A DNA stretch of 64,000 bases from Paludibacteraceae bacterium (GCA_024399955.1 JAKSNH010000004.1:109716-173715); one strand, 5' to 3'. Shown: positions 1 through 9,288, counted from the first letter of the stretch. Notes: generated by a model from the letters alone, not told the origin. Numbers and translations: made by a program.

Positions 1-8
1 ACATTACA

Positions 9-1205
9 ATGGAACAACTTATCAATAAATGTAGCCGGAAACTTCAATTAACTCAAACTGATTATGTTCGCAGTATGATGAATACAATCGGATGGGGGAA
101 GCGTTTAATTGCCTTAAGAGGGGCTAAAGGAGTTGGAAAAACAACACTCATGTTGCAATATCTCAAAATGCATCATTGTGATTTGCGAACATCGTTGTAC
201 GTAAGTGTTGATGATGCTTATTTTGTGCAACATAGTTTGGTGGACTTTGTAGCACAATTCTATAATTACGGAGGAAAATTATTGATGTTAGATGAAGTTC
301 ACAAATATCCTGGATGGAGTAGAGAGCTGAAAAATATTTACGACGACTATCCTGATTTGTCAGTTGTAGTATCTGCTTCTTCTTTGCTCAATTTAATGGC
401 GGGAGATGCTGATTTAAGTAGAAGATGTGTGCATTATGATATATTTGGACTTTCGTTTAGAGAGTATATGCAGTTAGTACATCATATTGAGTTACCTATG
501 GTGACACTTGAGGATTTATTAAATGATTCATTGTCTGTGTGTCAGGCTGTGACTGCTCAATGCCATCCATTAGCATATTTTGACCAGTATCTGTCGAATG
601 GATACTATCCTTTTGTTTTGGAAGGTAGTGATGATTATCTGATGAAGGTGGAAAACGTGGTGCATTATATGCTCAATGTAGAACTCCCTCAATTGCGTGG
701 TGTGGAGGTCGCGCAGGTACGTAAGTTATTGAGTCTATTAGCAGTCTTGTCTTCCAATGTTCCTTTGCAGGTAGATATAACCAAATTAAGTGCTATGATT
801 GAAGTTTCAAGGCAGACCTTATTGGGGTATTTGCAGCACTTAAGTGAAGCCAAGTTATTGAATTTGCTTTATTCAGATGAGACGAGTGTCAAAAAATTAC
901 AAAAGCCGGATAAAATTTATTTGGAAAACCCCAATTTGATGGAGGCCTTAACACTGGATACTATTAATGTGGGAACACGCCGTGAGGCTTTCTTATTGGG
1001 ACAGTTACGTGCAGCGAAACATAGGGTGGAATATACCAGCAATGGAGATTTCTTAGTAGATGGCAAATGGACGATAGAGGTAGGTGGCGCATCAAAAGGT
1101 GGTAAACAAATTGCTAATCTGCCTAATGGAATTGTTGCCTCAGATGGAATAGAATTATCCTATGGGAACAAACTGCCTCTATGGTTGTTTGGTTTATTGT
1201 ATTGA
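9..1205 (+). CDS. ATP-binding protein, AAA_14/DUF4143 type (orphan ATPase 1)
   Basis: A 398-residue cytosolic P-loop ATPase. Walker A is GAKGVGKTT at residues 38-46 and Walker B is LLMLDE at about 91-96, followed by HKYPGW. The C-terminal third looks like a winged-helix plus nuclease-like DUF4143 half and ends in LPLWLFGLLY. That ending is shared with the ATPase at 9613-10797 (IPLWLLGFLY), so the two are paralogues. The ATG at position 9 is used; the upstream region lies outside the window, so a slightly earlier start cannot be excluded. Such ATPases are common and multiply duplicated in Bacteroidales, and their substrates are unknown. It is a single-gene unit, since a fresh promoter follows at 1228. 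Confidence 0.75.
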   Translation: MEQLINKCSRKLQLTQTDYVRSMMNTIGWGKRLIALRGAKGVGKTTLMLQYLKMHHCDLRTSLYVSVDDAYFVQHSLVDFVAQFYNYGGKLLMLDEVHKYPGWSRELKNIYDDYPDLSVVVSASSLLNLMAGDADLSRRCVHYDIFGLSFREYMQLVHHIELPMVTLEDLLNDSLSVCQAVTAQCHPLAYFDQYLSNGYYPFVLEGSDDYLMKVENVVHYMLNVELPQLRGVEVAQVRKLLSLLAVLSSNVPLQVDITKLSAMIEVSRQTLLGYLQHLSEAKLLNLLYSDETSVKKLQKPDKIYLENPNLMEALTLDTINVGTRREAFLLGQLRAAKHRVEYTSNGDFLVDGKWTIEVGGASKGGKQIANLPNGIVASDGIELSYGNKLPLWLFGLLY

Positions 1206-1227
1206 GAAAAAGTTTTTTTTGTTTTTA

Positions 1228-1259
1228 TTTGTAAATATGCAAAAAAAGTTGTATCTTTG
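1228..1259 (+). promoter_or_regulatory. Bacteroidales-type promoter for the galactose unit
   Basis: TTTG at 1228-1231 and TATCTTTG at 1252-1259 are separated by 20 bases, which matches the Bacteroidota -33/-7 consensus. It lies 47 bases before the MFS transporter ATG. Confidence 0.8.
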
Positions 1260-1306
1260 CACAAGAAATGAATGAACTCCAAAATTAATCCTTAAATTCA
1301 AACATT

Positions 1307-2560
1307 ATGAATAAACAATCTCTTAACATTCCGGCTATTGCGGTAATGTATTTACTCTTCTTTATGATTGCCTTTGTGACCAACTTTGCAGGGTCTATGG
1401 GTATCATCCTTAAAAACCAGTATGCAGTGTCCAATGCCCTTACGCAATTAGGGTCGTTGGCTAACTTCTTGGCTTATGCCTGCATGGGTATTCCTGCCGG
1501 TATGATTTTGCGCAGCAAGGGTTATAAATTTACGGCTATCACAGCAGTCTTAGTCGGATTATTGGGTGTTGGCATCCAATGGCTTAGTGGTACGGTTGGC
1601 GGCTTTGGTATGTACGTGTTAGGTGCATTCATCGCCGGCTTATCTATGTGCCTTCTCAATAGTGTTGTTAATCCGATGCTGAATACGTTAGGCGGTGGTG
1701 GTAACTTAGGTAATCGTCTCCTTCAATTCGGTGGTGCTTGCAACTCTATTGGTGGCACTTTAGCTCCTATCTTATTAGGTTATTTGATTGGTGGCGAAAT
1801 TGCTAAAGCGCAAGTTATGGATGCCGCTCCTGCTATGATGGTGGCAATGATTATCTTCTTAATTGCTTTCTTTGTGCTACTCTTTAGCCGTATTCCTGAG
1901 CCACATATCGAGACGCCGGAACAGCGTGAGGCTCGCTTGGCTAATCGTAGTGCTAATTCGCCTTGGCGTTTCCGTCACTTCGTATTAGGCGCAATCGCAA
2001 TCTTCCTCTATGTTGGCTTAGAGGTGGGTATCCCTAATATGGCTAATCTATACATGAGTAATCATCCATTAGTAGGTCCGGTGATTGCCGGAACGATTGT
2101 CGGTCTTTATTGGATATCTATGATGGTGGGCCGTCTGTTAGGTGGCGCATTAGGCGGTAAAGTGTCTTCTCGCACTATGCTGATTGCAACTTGCGCGTTA
2201 TGTATGGCTTTATTGATTACCATCATGCTCCTTCCCGAATCAGCTGTCATTCCTTTGGATAATGCACAACTGCCGGTATCGATGGTTTTGATGGTTCTGT
2301 GCGGATTATGCACTAGTGTGATGTGGGGATCTATCTTTAACCTCTCTGTGGAAGGTTTAGGTAATGCCACTCCGGCTGCATCAGGTATATTCATGACCTT
2401 CGTTTGTGGCGGTGGAATAATACCTTTCTTACAAGGCATAACCTCAGATTTCTTTGGTGGAGTAGGTAAGGCATACCTATTTAGTTATGTTCTCCTTATT
2501 GTCTGCCTGGTTTATATGCTGATGTACGCATTAGTATGGTCAAAAAACAAAAATAAATAA
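1307..2560 (+). CDS. Sugar MFS transporter, probable galactose/glucose permease (FucP/GluP-like)
   Basis: A 417-residue inner-membrane protein with about twelve hydrophobic segments and a charged central loop at about residues 196-220 (rich in E and R). The N-terminal helices followed by NFAGSMGIILKNQY-type sequence and glycine-rich membrane segments fit the sugar:proton symporter branch of the major facilitator superfamily. Galactokinase starts only 5 bases after its stop and galactose mutarotase follows, so galactose is the likely substrate. That assignment rests on context and family, not on a specificity residue. It is the first gene of the unit driven by the promoter at 1228-1259. Confidence 0.85.
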   Translation: MNKQSLNIPAIAVMYLLFFMIAFVTNFAGSMGIILKNQYAVSNALTQLGSLANFLAYACMGIPAGMILRSKGYKFTAITAVLVGLLGVGIQWLSGTVGGFGMYVLGAFIAGLSMCLLNSVVNPMLNTLGGGGNLGNRLLQFGGACNSIGGTLAPILLGYLIGGEIAKAQVMDAAPAMMVAMIIFLIAFFVLLFSRIPEPHIETPEQREARLANRSANSPWRFRHFVLGAIAIFLYVGLEVGIPNMANLYMSNHPLVGPVIAGTIVGLYWISMMVGRLLGGALGGKVSSRTMLIATCALCMALLITIMLLPESAVIPLDNAQLPVSMVLMVLCGLCTSVMWGSIFNLSVEGLGNATPAASGIFMTFVCGGGIIPFLQGITSDFFGGVGKAYLFSYVLLIVCLVYMLMYALVWSKNKNK

Positions 2561-2565
2561 CTACT

Positions 2566-3651
2566 ATGGAAACAAAGGAACTTAAACAAGCGTTTGAAAA
2601 GACGTATGGTAAACAACCGCAGGCTATCTATTTTGCCCCCGGTCGCGTCAATCTAATCGGAGAACATACCGATTATAATGGGGGATATGTATTCCCTTGT
2701 GCTCTCAGTTTTGGTACGTACTTGCTATTGGCAGAGAATACCGATAATAAACTGCGTTTCCAAAGCCTGAATATCTCGGAGAATGTAGAAGTGTCCGTGT
2801 CAGATATTCATCCCTTGTCCAATCGTTGCTGGGCCAATTATCCTCTTGGCTGTATTGCCCAATATATCAATCGTGGCTTCCAACTCACCAAAGGCTATGA
2901 CCTGCTTTTCTGGGGTAATGTGCCTGCCGGAGCCGGTTTAAGCAGTTCGGCTGCTATCGAAGTGGTTACTGCTTGTGCCTTTAACGATGTGCTTGATGCT
3001 GGATATGACAAAACAGAATTCGCAAAAATAGGACAACTTAGCGAACATGAGTATGCCGGCGTTAACTGCGGTATCATGGACCAATTCGCTTCGGCACAGG
3101 GCAAGAAAGACCATGCTATTTTCCTCAATTGCCAAACCTTGGAGTTCCAATTAGTTCCCGTTAAATTAGATGGCATCAAAGTGGTGATTGCCAATACTCA
3201 TTCTCCACATAAATTGGATTCCGGCACCTACAACGACCGCGTTAAAGAAAGCCGCGAAGCATTGGCTAAAAAAGACTATACCAATCCGCGTGCTAGGCAC
3301 TTTATTTCCGAAGTGAAACGCACGACCGATGCCGTAGAAGCCTTGCAAAAAGGTGACATCGCGACCTTTGGTCAACTGATGAACCAAAGCCATGTGTCCT
3401 TGCGTGACGACTACGAAGTAACAGGTCCCGAATTGGATGCGATGGCCGAGGCTGCATGGAAAATTGACGGCGTCATCGGTAGCCGAATGACCGGCGGTGG
3501 ATTTGGTGGATGCACCGTCTCCCTGGTTAAGGACGAAGCAATTCCAACGTTCATTGAGCAAGTTGGAAAAGAATACAAAGCCAAAACAGGTCTAACAGCC
3601 GAATTCTATGTGGCTGAAATAGGAGACGGAGTGAAGAAAATTGACGATTAA
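2566..3651 (+). CDS. galK: Galactokinase
   Basis: Phosphorylates alpha-D-galactose to galactose-1-phosphate at the entry of the Leloir pathway. It is 361 residues, a little shorter than the typical 380-390. All three GHMP-kinase signatures are present: GRVNLIGEHTDY at 26-37 (with the conserved Arg27), the ATP loop GAGLSSSAA at 122-130, and RMTGGGFGG near the C-terminus. Asp172 in the GIMDQF context matches the catalytic base. It sits between the sugar permease and the mutarotase, 9 bases before the latter, so the three are very likely one transcript. Confidence 0.96.
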   Translation: METKELKQAFEKTYGKQPQAIYFAPGRVNLIGEHTDYNGGYVFPCALSFGTYLLLAENTDNKLRFQSLNISENVEVSVSDIHPLSNRCWANYPLGCIAQYINRGFQLTKGYDLLFWGNVPAGAGLSSSAAIEVVTACAFNDVLDAGYDKTEFAKIGQLSEHEYAGVNCGIMDQFASAQGKKDHAIFLNCQTLEFQLVPVKLDGIKVVIANTHSPHKLDSGTYNDRVKESREALAKKDYTNPRARHFISEVKRTTDAVEALQKGDIATFGQLMNQSHVSLRDDYEVTGPELDAMAEAAWKIDGVIGSRMTGGGFGGCTVSLVKDEAIPTFIEQVGKEYKAKTGLTAEFYVAEIGDGVKKIDD

Positions 3652-3660
3652 CAATGCACG

Positions 3661-4659
3661 ATGAAACAGATTAGAACCATTACCCTTTACGGCGGTCAAG
3701 GCTTGACGGCAGAGATTAGTAACTATGGCGCTAAACTGCTACGCTTGATTGTGCCTAATCAGCAAGGCGAGAAAAAAGACATTGTGCTGGGCTTCAAGAC
3801 TATTGAGGAATGGCAGCAAAAAGAAACGTACTTCAATGCCATTATTGGTCGCTATGCCAATCGCATCAAGGATGGACGCTTTAGCATAGATGGTAAGTCT
3901 TATCAACTGCCCATCAATAATGGCACCAATGCCCTACATGGCGGAGTAAGTGGTTTTAATGAGAAAATATGGGATATAGTCGGACAAACGCGTCATAGTG
4001 TTAGTTTGCATTATCGCGCTTCAGATGGCGAAGAAAACTATCCGGGTAACTTGGATGTTTATGTCACCTATATGCTCACGAAAGACAATGCACTCTCTAT
4101 CCAGTTTGAGGCCAAGACCGACCAACCCACTATCGTTGGCTTTACTAATCATGCTTACTTTAATCTAGCGGGCGAAGGTAGTGGTTCGGTTAGAGACCAT
4201 ATATTGCAGGTTTTCGCGGACCAATACACACCATTTGATGATACCGCTTGCCCTACCGGTGAAATCCAGCCTGTTGACCATACTCCGATGGACTTTAGGC
4301 AGCCCGTTCGGGTTGGCGACCGCATCGATGACCCGTTCTTCGCTCCCGGCAGAGGCATAGATAATAACTGGGTGCTGCGTAAGGCTAATCAGACTAACCA
4401 TGAACCGGAATTGGCTGCTGTTGTTGAGGCTGATGGACGCACCATGCAGGTTTGGACTACGATGCCAGGATTGCAAGTCTATACCGGCAACTGGATTGAA
4501 CAAAACGAAGGCAAGTCCGGCACTACTTACGACGTGCAACATGCTATCTGCTTGGAAGCCCAGAACTTCCCCGATAGCCCGAATCATCCTAACTTCCCTA
4601 ATGCTATCTTGCGTCCGGGAGAAGTGTATTATGAACGTACAGCCTATAAATTTATCTAA
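3661..4659 (+). CDS. galM: Galactose mutarotase (aldose 1-epimerase)
   Basis: Interconverts beta- and alpha-galactose so that galactokinase receives the alpha anomer. It is 332 residues with the expected catalytic residues: His93 in NALHGG, His164 in TNHAYFNL and the general base Glu299 in CLEAQNFP. There is no signal peptide, so it acts in the cytosol. The galactanase lipoprotein ATG follows its stop by one base. Confidence 0.95.
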   Translation: MKQIRTITLYGGQGLTAEISNYGAKLLRLIVPNQQGEKKDIVLGFKTIEEWQQKETYFNAIIGRYANRIKDGRFSIDGKSYQLPINNGTNALHGGVSGFNEKIWDIVGQTRHSVSLHYRASDGEENYPGNLDVYVTYMLTKDNALSIQFEAKTDQPTIVGFTNHAYFNLAGEGSGSVRDHILQVFADQYTPFDDTACPTGEIQPVDHTPMDFRQPVRVGDRIDDPFFAPGRGIDNNWVLRKANQTNHEPELAAVVEADGRTMQVWTTMPGLQVYTGNWIEQNEGKSGTTYDVQHAICLEAQNFPDSPNHPNFPNAILRPGEVYYERTAYKFI

Positions 4660-4660
4660 T

Positions 4661-5749
4661 ATGAAACACCCCCTTTTGATGACTTTAATCCTTGTCTCAC
4701 TATGTGCTTGCAAGGAGAATAAATCGGACGTTGAACCGGTAGATCCTTATATTCCTGCGCCGGTTGGCAGCTATGCCAAAGGTGCTGATTGCTCCTGGTT
4801 AACCGAACAAGAGCAGGATAACGTCCTTTTCTATGATGGTGAAGGTAAGGCTACCGAGTGTATGCGCCTAATGCGCGATTCAGGTATGAACAGTGTGCGC
4901 CTGCGCGTCTTTGTCAATCATTCAACAGGGTGGTGTAACGCCCCCGATGTGCTCGTTAAAGCCAAACGTGCCGCTGACCTCAAACTGCGTGTCATGATTG
5001 ATTTCCACTACTCGGACTATTTCGCAGACCCCGGTAAGCAATACACACCTGAGGCATGGACAACCTGCACTATTGACCAACTATGTGATTCCGTCGCACA
5101 ACATACTACCTTCGTCCTGCAACAACTCAAGCAAATAGGTGTCACCCCGGAATGGGTGCAAGTAGGCAACGAAACAAGGAACGGTATGTTATGGCCCTTA
5201 GGACAATTATGGACTGAACAAGGAGATACCAAGGATGGTTGGAAAAACTACGCCCGAATGACCGCTGTGGGCTATGATGCCGTCAAGAGCGTCTTCCCAG
5301 ATGCCAAGGTCATCGTGCATATCGACAACGCCTACGAGAATAATAACTGGTTCTTCCGCAAGATGAAACAGAATGGCGGTAAGTTCGACATCATCGGATT
5401 AAGCCATTATCCCATGATGTACGAATGGTCGCATAAATACTGGCCGGAGATGAACGAACTGGCGGAACAGAACATCAAACTGCTGCATAGCGAGTTTAAC
5501 TGCCCCATCATGTTGTGCGAAATAGGTACACTATCCGCTAATGTACCAGGTGCTACCCAAGTGATGACCGATATTCGTAAACGCTTGGATGCGCTGGATT
5601 ACTTTGCCGGTATATTCTATTGGGAACCCCAAGTGTATAACAACTGGAAACCTGCCGAATACATCAAAGATGGCTGGGGAGCCTATAACATGGGTGCTTT
5701 TACATCCAAAGGCACGATGAATAATGCGTTAATTACTTTGTGGAAATGA
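4661..5749 (+). CDS. Arabinogalactan endo-beta-1,4-galactanase, GH53 lipoprotein
   Basis: Cuts beta-1,4-galactan (pectic side chains) into oligosaccharides. The frame is open upstream into galM, but the ATG at 4661 is the sensible start because it gives a lipoprotein signal peptide ending LVSLCAC with Cys17 as the lipidated residue. The mature protein begins with KGADCSWLTEQE-like GH53 sequence at residue 40. The acid/base is Glu171 in QVGNET and the nucleophile is Glu287 in MLCEIGT. The length of 362 residues is normal for the family. It is probably surface- or periplasm-anchored and feeds galacto-oligosaccharides to the GH2 enzyme encoded next. No SusC/SusD pair is present, which is unusual for a Bacteroidales glycan locus. 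Confidence 0.93.
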   Translation: MKHPLLMTLILVSLCACKENKSDVEPVDPYIPAPVGSYAKGADCSWLTEQEQDNVLFYDGEGKATECMRLMRDSGMNSVRLRVFVNHSTGWCNAPDVLVKAKRAADLKLRVMIDFHYSDYFADPGKQYTPEAWTTCTIDQLCDSVAQHTTFVLQQLKQIGVTPEWVQVGNETRNGMLWPLGQLWTEQGDTKDGWKNYARMTAVGYDAVKSVFPDAKVIVHIDNAYENNNWFFRKMKQNGGKFDIIGLSHYPMMYEWSHKYWPEMNELAEQNIKLLHSEFNCPIMLCEIGTLSANVPGATQVMTDIRKRLDALDYFAGIFYWEPQVYNNWKPAEYIKDGWGAYNMGAFTSKGTMNNALITLWK

Positions 5750-8163
5750 GTCTGATAGCTACCATACTTACCCTCCTTACTTCCTGGCAGTTCGCCATGG
5801 AAAGTCAGCCTCATCAGATGCCTCAAACTGCCTGGCAGTCGGTGTCTGTGCCCCATGATTGGGCGATTACTACGCCGTTTGATCGCCAAAACGACTTGCA
5901 GCAAGTCACCATCGTACAGAATGGTGAAACCAAGCCTTCTTGGAAAACAGGACGAAGTGGCGGACTCAACTGGATGGGTGCAGCATGGTACAAGACCCAA
6001 GTGACATTGCCTATTGTGTCGCAAGATAGCGTTTACTATCTACTGTTCGATGGGGCTATGTCCCGCGCCGAGGTGTATGTAAATGACCAGAAAGTCATGT
6101 CATGGCCTTATGGCTACAATAGTTTTTATGTGGATATAACCCCTTATCTGCGTCCGCAAAATACCATCGCTGTGCGTTTGGAAAACCTGCCAGAACAAAG
6201 TCGCTGGTACCCTGGAGCCGGTTTATATCGTAATGTGCATTGGATTAGCAAGGCTCGCACCCATATCCCCATTTGGGGCACATCATTCGTGACTTTGTCT
6301 GCCGATTCGTCCTCTGCCGTCATATCGGCCTCCATAACGGTGCAGAATGCCACGCCCCAAACACGCGTACAAACCGATATCCTGTACCAAAACGAAGTGG
6401 TGGCTACTATTCAAGGCTTACAAGGACAAACCCAAATAAATAAACCTCTATTATGGTCGCCTCAGACTCCTTATTTATATATCGCACGCACAACCGTTTG
6501 GAATGGAGAGCAACAAGTGGATCGGCAGGAGACTGCCATCGGAATACGAACTATTTCGTACCTGCCTAATCAAGGCTTTGCGCTCAATGGACAAAGACGT
6601 AAATTCCAAGGTGTATGTCTGCATCATGACTTAGGACCCTTAGGCGCTGCCGTGAATAAAGATGCGTTGCGTCACCAATTAACTCTGCTCAAAGAAATGG
6701 GATGTGATGCCGTTCGTACAACCCATAACATGCCGGCTCCCGAACTAGTTGAACTATGCGATCAAATGGGACTAATGCTGGTCGTAGAGTCCTTTGATGT
6801 ATGGAAATATGCCAAGTGCAAAAACGACTATTCAACGTTCTTTAACGATTGGGCTGAACGAGATATAGTTAATATGATTCGCCATTATCGCAACTCCCCT
6901 GCTGTAGTGATGTGGAGCGTTGGTAATGAGGTCTGGGACCAAGTCCAAGTTGGCGGAGAAATCACGGCTCAGTACTTGCAGGCGATATGCCACCGCGAGG
7001 ACCCCACACGCCCCCTTACGTGTGGTATGGATCAGGTCAAAGATGTGATTTATAACGGTTTTGCACCTGTCTTTGATGTGCCTGGATTCAACTACCGCAC
7101 CTCACGTTATGTGGAGGCCAACCGTCAAATGCCCAATAAACTGATTTTAGGCAGCGAAACAGCCTCCACCGTATCTTCTCGCGGTACCTACCACTATCCT
7201 GTTGTCATACAACCTGATGCTATCCATGCTGACCGCCAAAGCAGTGGTTACGACGTGGAGTATTGCGCTTGGTCAGGACTGCCGGACCAGGATTTTCAGT
7301 TGCAGGACGATTATGATTGGACCATTGGTCAGTTTGTATGGACCGGCATTGATTACCTTGGTGAGCCTTCCCCTTACGACACCGATGCTTGGCCTGCACA
7401 TAGTTCGTATTTCGGCATCATTGACCTCGCTTCTCTGCCTAAAGACCGCTATTACCTCTATTGCTCGCAGTGGAATAAACAGCAACCAACGCTGCATGTC
7501 TTACCCCACTGGACACATCCCGATAGAGTGGGAGAGATAACCCCAGTCTATGTCTATACCTCCTATCCCTCTGCCGAACTGTTTGTCAATGGCGTTAGTC
7601 AAGGAAAACTGCGTTTTGCTACAGCCTCCGAAGCCGCTCGTCTCGCACAAGGCGAAGTGATTGAAGGTGTGAGTTCAATGCCGACTGTTGGACAGTTTGA
7701 TATACCTGCTTGGGGCAGCGCTCCACGACCCGAATTACTTACGCGATACCGACTTATGTGGCCTAATGTGACCTACCAACCTGGCGAAATACGCGTGGTG
7801 GCTTATAACGAACAAGACCAACCGGTGGCTCAACAAACCATTCAGACGGCCTCCCAACCTTACGCCTTACAAGTAGAGTGGGCTAACCAAAACGAACCCA
7901 CCCAAACCAACCTGCGTTACCTCACTGTTCGCGCCGTGGATAAGAAGGGCAACCTATGCCCTAATGCCGATAATATAGTTACGTTAACGCCCCAAAATGT
8001 GCGCTTCATAGGAGCAGCCAATGGCGACCCGACATGCCTCTATCCCATGCAGCAACCTACTATGCCGCTCTTCCACGGACAAGCTACTTTTATTGTGCAA
8101 TGGCAGCCTAAAGGCAAGGTTACTCTAACCGCCGATAAACTGAAAAAATGTGTTGTTAAATGA
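5746..8163 (+). CDS. Glycoside hydrolase family 2, probable beta-galactosidase
   Basis: An 805-residue exo-acting GH2 enzyme. It starts at the ATG overlapping the galactanase TGA (ATGA at 5746-5749); a GTG two codons earlier is also possible. The N-terminal sugar-binding domain contains VPHDWAI and GLNWMGAAWY. The TIM barrel carries the acid/base Glu395 in WSVGNEVWD and the nucleophile Glu471 in LGSETAS. Beyond residue 590 there is a DUF4982-like segment (VYVYTSYPSAELFVNG) and an Ig-like C-terminal domain. The first 15 residues are hydrophobic (MSLIATILTLLTSW) but a signal peptide is uncertain. Context implies it removes galactose from galactan oligosaccharides. Confidence 0.9.
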   Translation: MSLIATILTLLTSWQFAMESQPHQMPQTAWQSVSVPHDWAITTPFDRQNDLQQVTIVQNGETKPSWKTGRSGGLNWMGAAWYKTQVTLPIVSQDSVYYLLFDGAMSRAEVYVNDQKVMSWPYGYNSFYVDITPYLRPQNTIAVRLENLPEQSRWYPGAGLYRNVHWISKARTHIPIWGTSFVTLSADSSSAVISASITVQNATPQTRVQTDILYQNEVVATIQGLQGQTQINKPLLWSPQTPYLYIARTTVWNGEQQVDRQETAIGIRTISYLPNQGFALNGQRRKFQGVCLHHDLGPLGAAVNKDALRHQLTLLKEMGCDAVRTTHNMPAPELVELCDQMGLMLVVESFDVWKYAKCKNDYSTFFNDWAERDIVNMIRHYRNSPAVVMWSVGNEVWDQVQVGGEITAQYLQAICHREDPTRPLTCGMDQVKDVIYNGFAPVFDVPGFNYRTSRYVEANRQMPNKLILGSETASTVSSRGTYHYPVVIQPDAIHADRQSSGYDVEYCAWSGLPDQDFQLQDDYDWTIGQFVWTGIDYLGEPSPYDTDAWPAHSSYFGIIDLASLPKDRYYLYCSQWNKQQPTLHVLPHWTHPDRVGEITPVYVYTSYPSAELFVNGVSQGKLRFATASEAARLAQGEVIEGVSSMPTVGQFDIPAWGSAPRPELLTRYRLMWPNVTYQPGEIRVVAYNEQDQPVAQQTIQTASQPYALQVEWANQNEPTQTNLRYLTVRAVDKKGNLCPNADNIVTLTPQNVRFIGAANGDPTCLYPMQQPTMPLFHGQATFIVQWQPKGKVTLTADKLKKCVVK

Positions 8164-8474
8164 ATATAGACTGGAAAAAAATATGGGACATCCTTAATCA
8201 ATGGGTGCTGAATAAGTACGTGCTGACTCTGATTATCTTCGGAGTTATTCTGCTCTTTGTTGGCGAACAAAGTGTTATTAAGGACCTGCGTCGCTATCGC
8301 CAGATTAACCAGGCCGAAGAGGCTATTGAAGAGGCTGATCATGCTATCCAAAAAGCCCAGCATCAACTTCAAATGCTCAACCATAAGGATAGCCTTGAAC
8401 GCTTTGCACGCGAAGAGTATTACATGCATAATGCTAACGAAGACGTTTATATGGTAGATGAGGAGGATGAGTGA
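8160..8474 (+). CDS. Septum formation initiator, DivIC/FtsB-like
   Basis: A 104-residue bitopic membrane protein with a short cytoplasmic N-terminus, one transmembrane helix at about residues 20-38 and a coiled coil at about 48-85 rich in E, A, Q and H. This is the layout of DivIC/FtsB, the division protein that pairs with FtsL and FtsQ. The ATG overlaps the GH2 stop codon as ATGA, so it is probably translationally coupled to the sugar enzyme. The role is inferred from layout and size; sequence identity in this family is low. Confidence 0.75.
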   Translation: MNIDWKKIWDILNQWVLNKYVLTLIIFGVILLFVGEQSVIKDLRRYRQINQAEEAIEEADHAIQKAQHQLQMLNHKDSLERFAREEYYMHNANEDVYMVDEEDE

Positions 8475-9094
8475 TGATAGATAAATTGGTAAACGAACAC
8501 CTTATTTTAGGCGTTGACCCGGGAACGCTCTTTATGGGATACGCCCTGCTCAAGACCGTCGGTTCCAAAACCGAAGTGGTCACATTTGGCGTCAAGGATG
8601 TGCATAAATTAGAAGACCAATATGCTCGACTTCAGCAGGAATTTTTCTTCTTGCAGGAACTGATTGACCAATACCATCCTACTGAATTGGCCATCGAGAC
8701 CCAGTTCGTGGATAAGAACCCACAAACGATGATTAAGATTGTGCACGCCCAAGGAGTGGCTATCGCCGCGGCACTCAGTCGTGACCTGCCCATCAATGAG
8801 TATAGTCCCATGAAAATCAAAATGGCTATCACCGGTAATGGACATTCTACCAAACAGCAGGTGGCAGATATGCTATTCCGAATGCTCAAGATGGACGAAA
8901 CTCAACGACCTAAGAAACTGGACGCTACCGACGCACTCGGTATTGCTTACTGCCATTTCTTGCAGTTAGGTCTGCCTCTGAAGGAAAAAGGGGCTAAGAA
9001 CTGGACTGCTTTTGCAAAGCAAAAAGGTCTCGTAGATAAAGGCCTTACCGGACCTAACCAAAAACTATTAGCTGCCCTTTCTGCAAAAAAATAA
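8474..9094 (+). CDS. ruvC: Holliday junction resolvase RuvC
   Basis: Cleaves Holliday junctions together with RuvAB. The ATG at 8474 overlaps the DivIC TGA (TGATG) and is preceded by an AGGAGG stretch. The catalytic acids are Asp15 (GVDPGT), Glu75 (LAIETQF), Asp150 and Asp153 (KKLDATDALG). The RNase H-like core ends near residue 163. A lysine-rich tail of about 40 residues beyond it makes the protein (206 aa) longer than the roughly 173-residue E. coli form, as in other Bacteroidota homologues. Confidence 0.95.
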   Translation: MIDKLVNEHLILGVDPGTLFMGYALLKTVGSKTEVVTFGVKDVHKLEDQYARLQQEFFFLQELIDQYHPTELAIETQFVDKNPQTMIKIVHAQGVAIAAALSRDLPINEYSPMKIKMAITGNGHSTKQQVADMLFRMLKMDETQRPKKLDATDALGIAYCHFLQLGLPLKEKGAKNWTAFAKQKGLVDKGLTGPNQKLLAALSAKK

Positions 9095-9103
9095 TGAAAT
9101 AAA

Positions 9104-9135
9104 TTTGCATATTCCAATTTTTTGTTGTAATTTTG
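9104..9135 (+). promoter_or_regulatory. Promoter for the structured RNA/ferredoxin transcript
   Basis: TTTG at 9104-9107, a 20-base spacer, then TAATTTTG at 9128-9135. Transcription would start near 9140 and run through the structured RNA into the ferredoxin gene. Confidence 0.75.
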
Positions 9136-9141
9136 CACTCG

Positions 9142-9285
9142 ATTTAATAATAATCCCCTCCGCTCTAAATATTTAACGGGGTCCCCAAAAGCTCGTAAGA
9201 GGTTGTGGGGAGAGTGGAGGCCCAAGTCGCCTGCTGATTTAATGAATATGGTATCAGCCCTTGCGAACTTGGTGCCGAACACGAA
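9142..9285 (+). ncRNA. Structured RNA element, copy 1 (5' leader of the ferredoxin gene)
   Basis: A folded leader of about 130 nt, unassigned to a known family. P1 pairs 9157-9166 with 9211-9220 (10 bp, one G-U). P2 pairs CCCCAAAA 9183-9190 with 9203-9210 and is capped by CTC-GTAA-GAG, a GNRA tetraloop. P3 pairs 9223-9230 with 9263-9271. An inner helix pairs CTGAT 9234-9238 with ATCAG 9253-9257. A second copy with the same P2, tetraloop and P3 but many compensating base changes lies at 63372-63490. The element ends only 4 bases before the ferredoxin ATG, so it could be a cis-regulatory leader. It could equally be a separate small RNA. Confidence 0.6.
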
Positions 9286-9288
9286 ATT

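Noticed and set aside
9142..9285. Identification as a 5S rRNA or THF/TPP riboswitch
   Set aside because: A GCCGAACAC stretch is reminiscent of 5S rRNA, but the helices do not match, and the core motifs of the THF and TPP riboswitches are missing.
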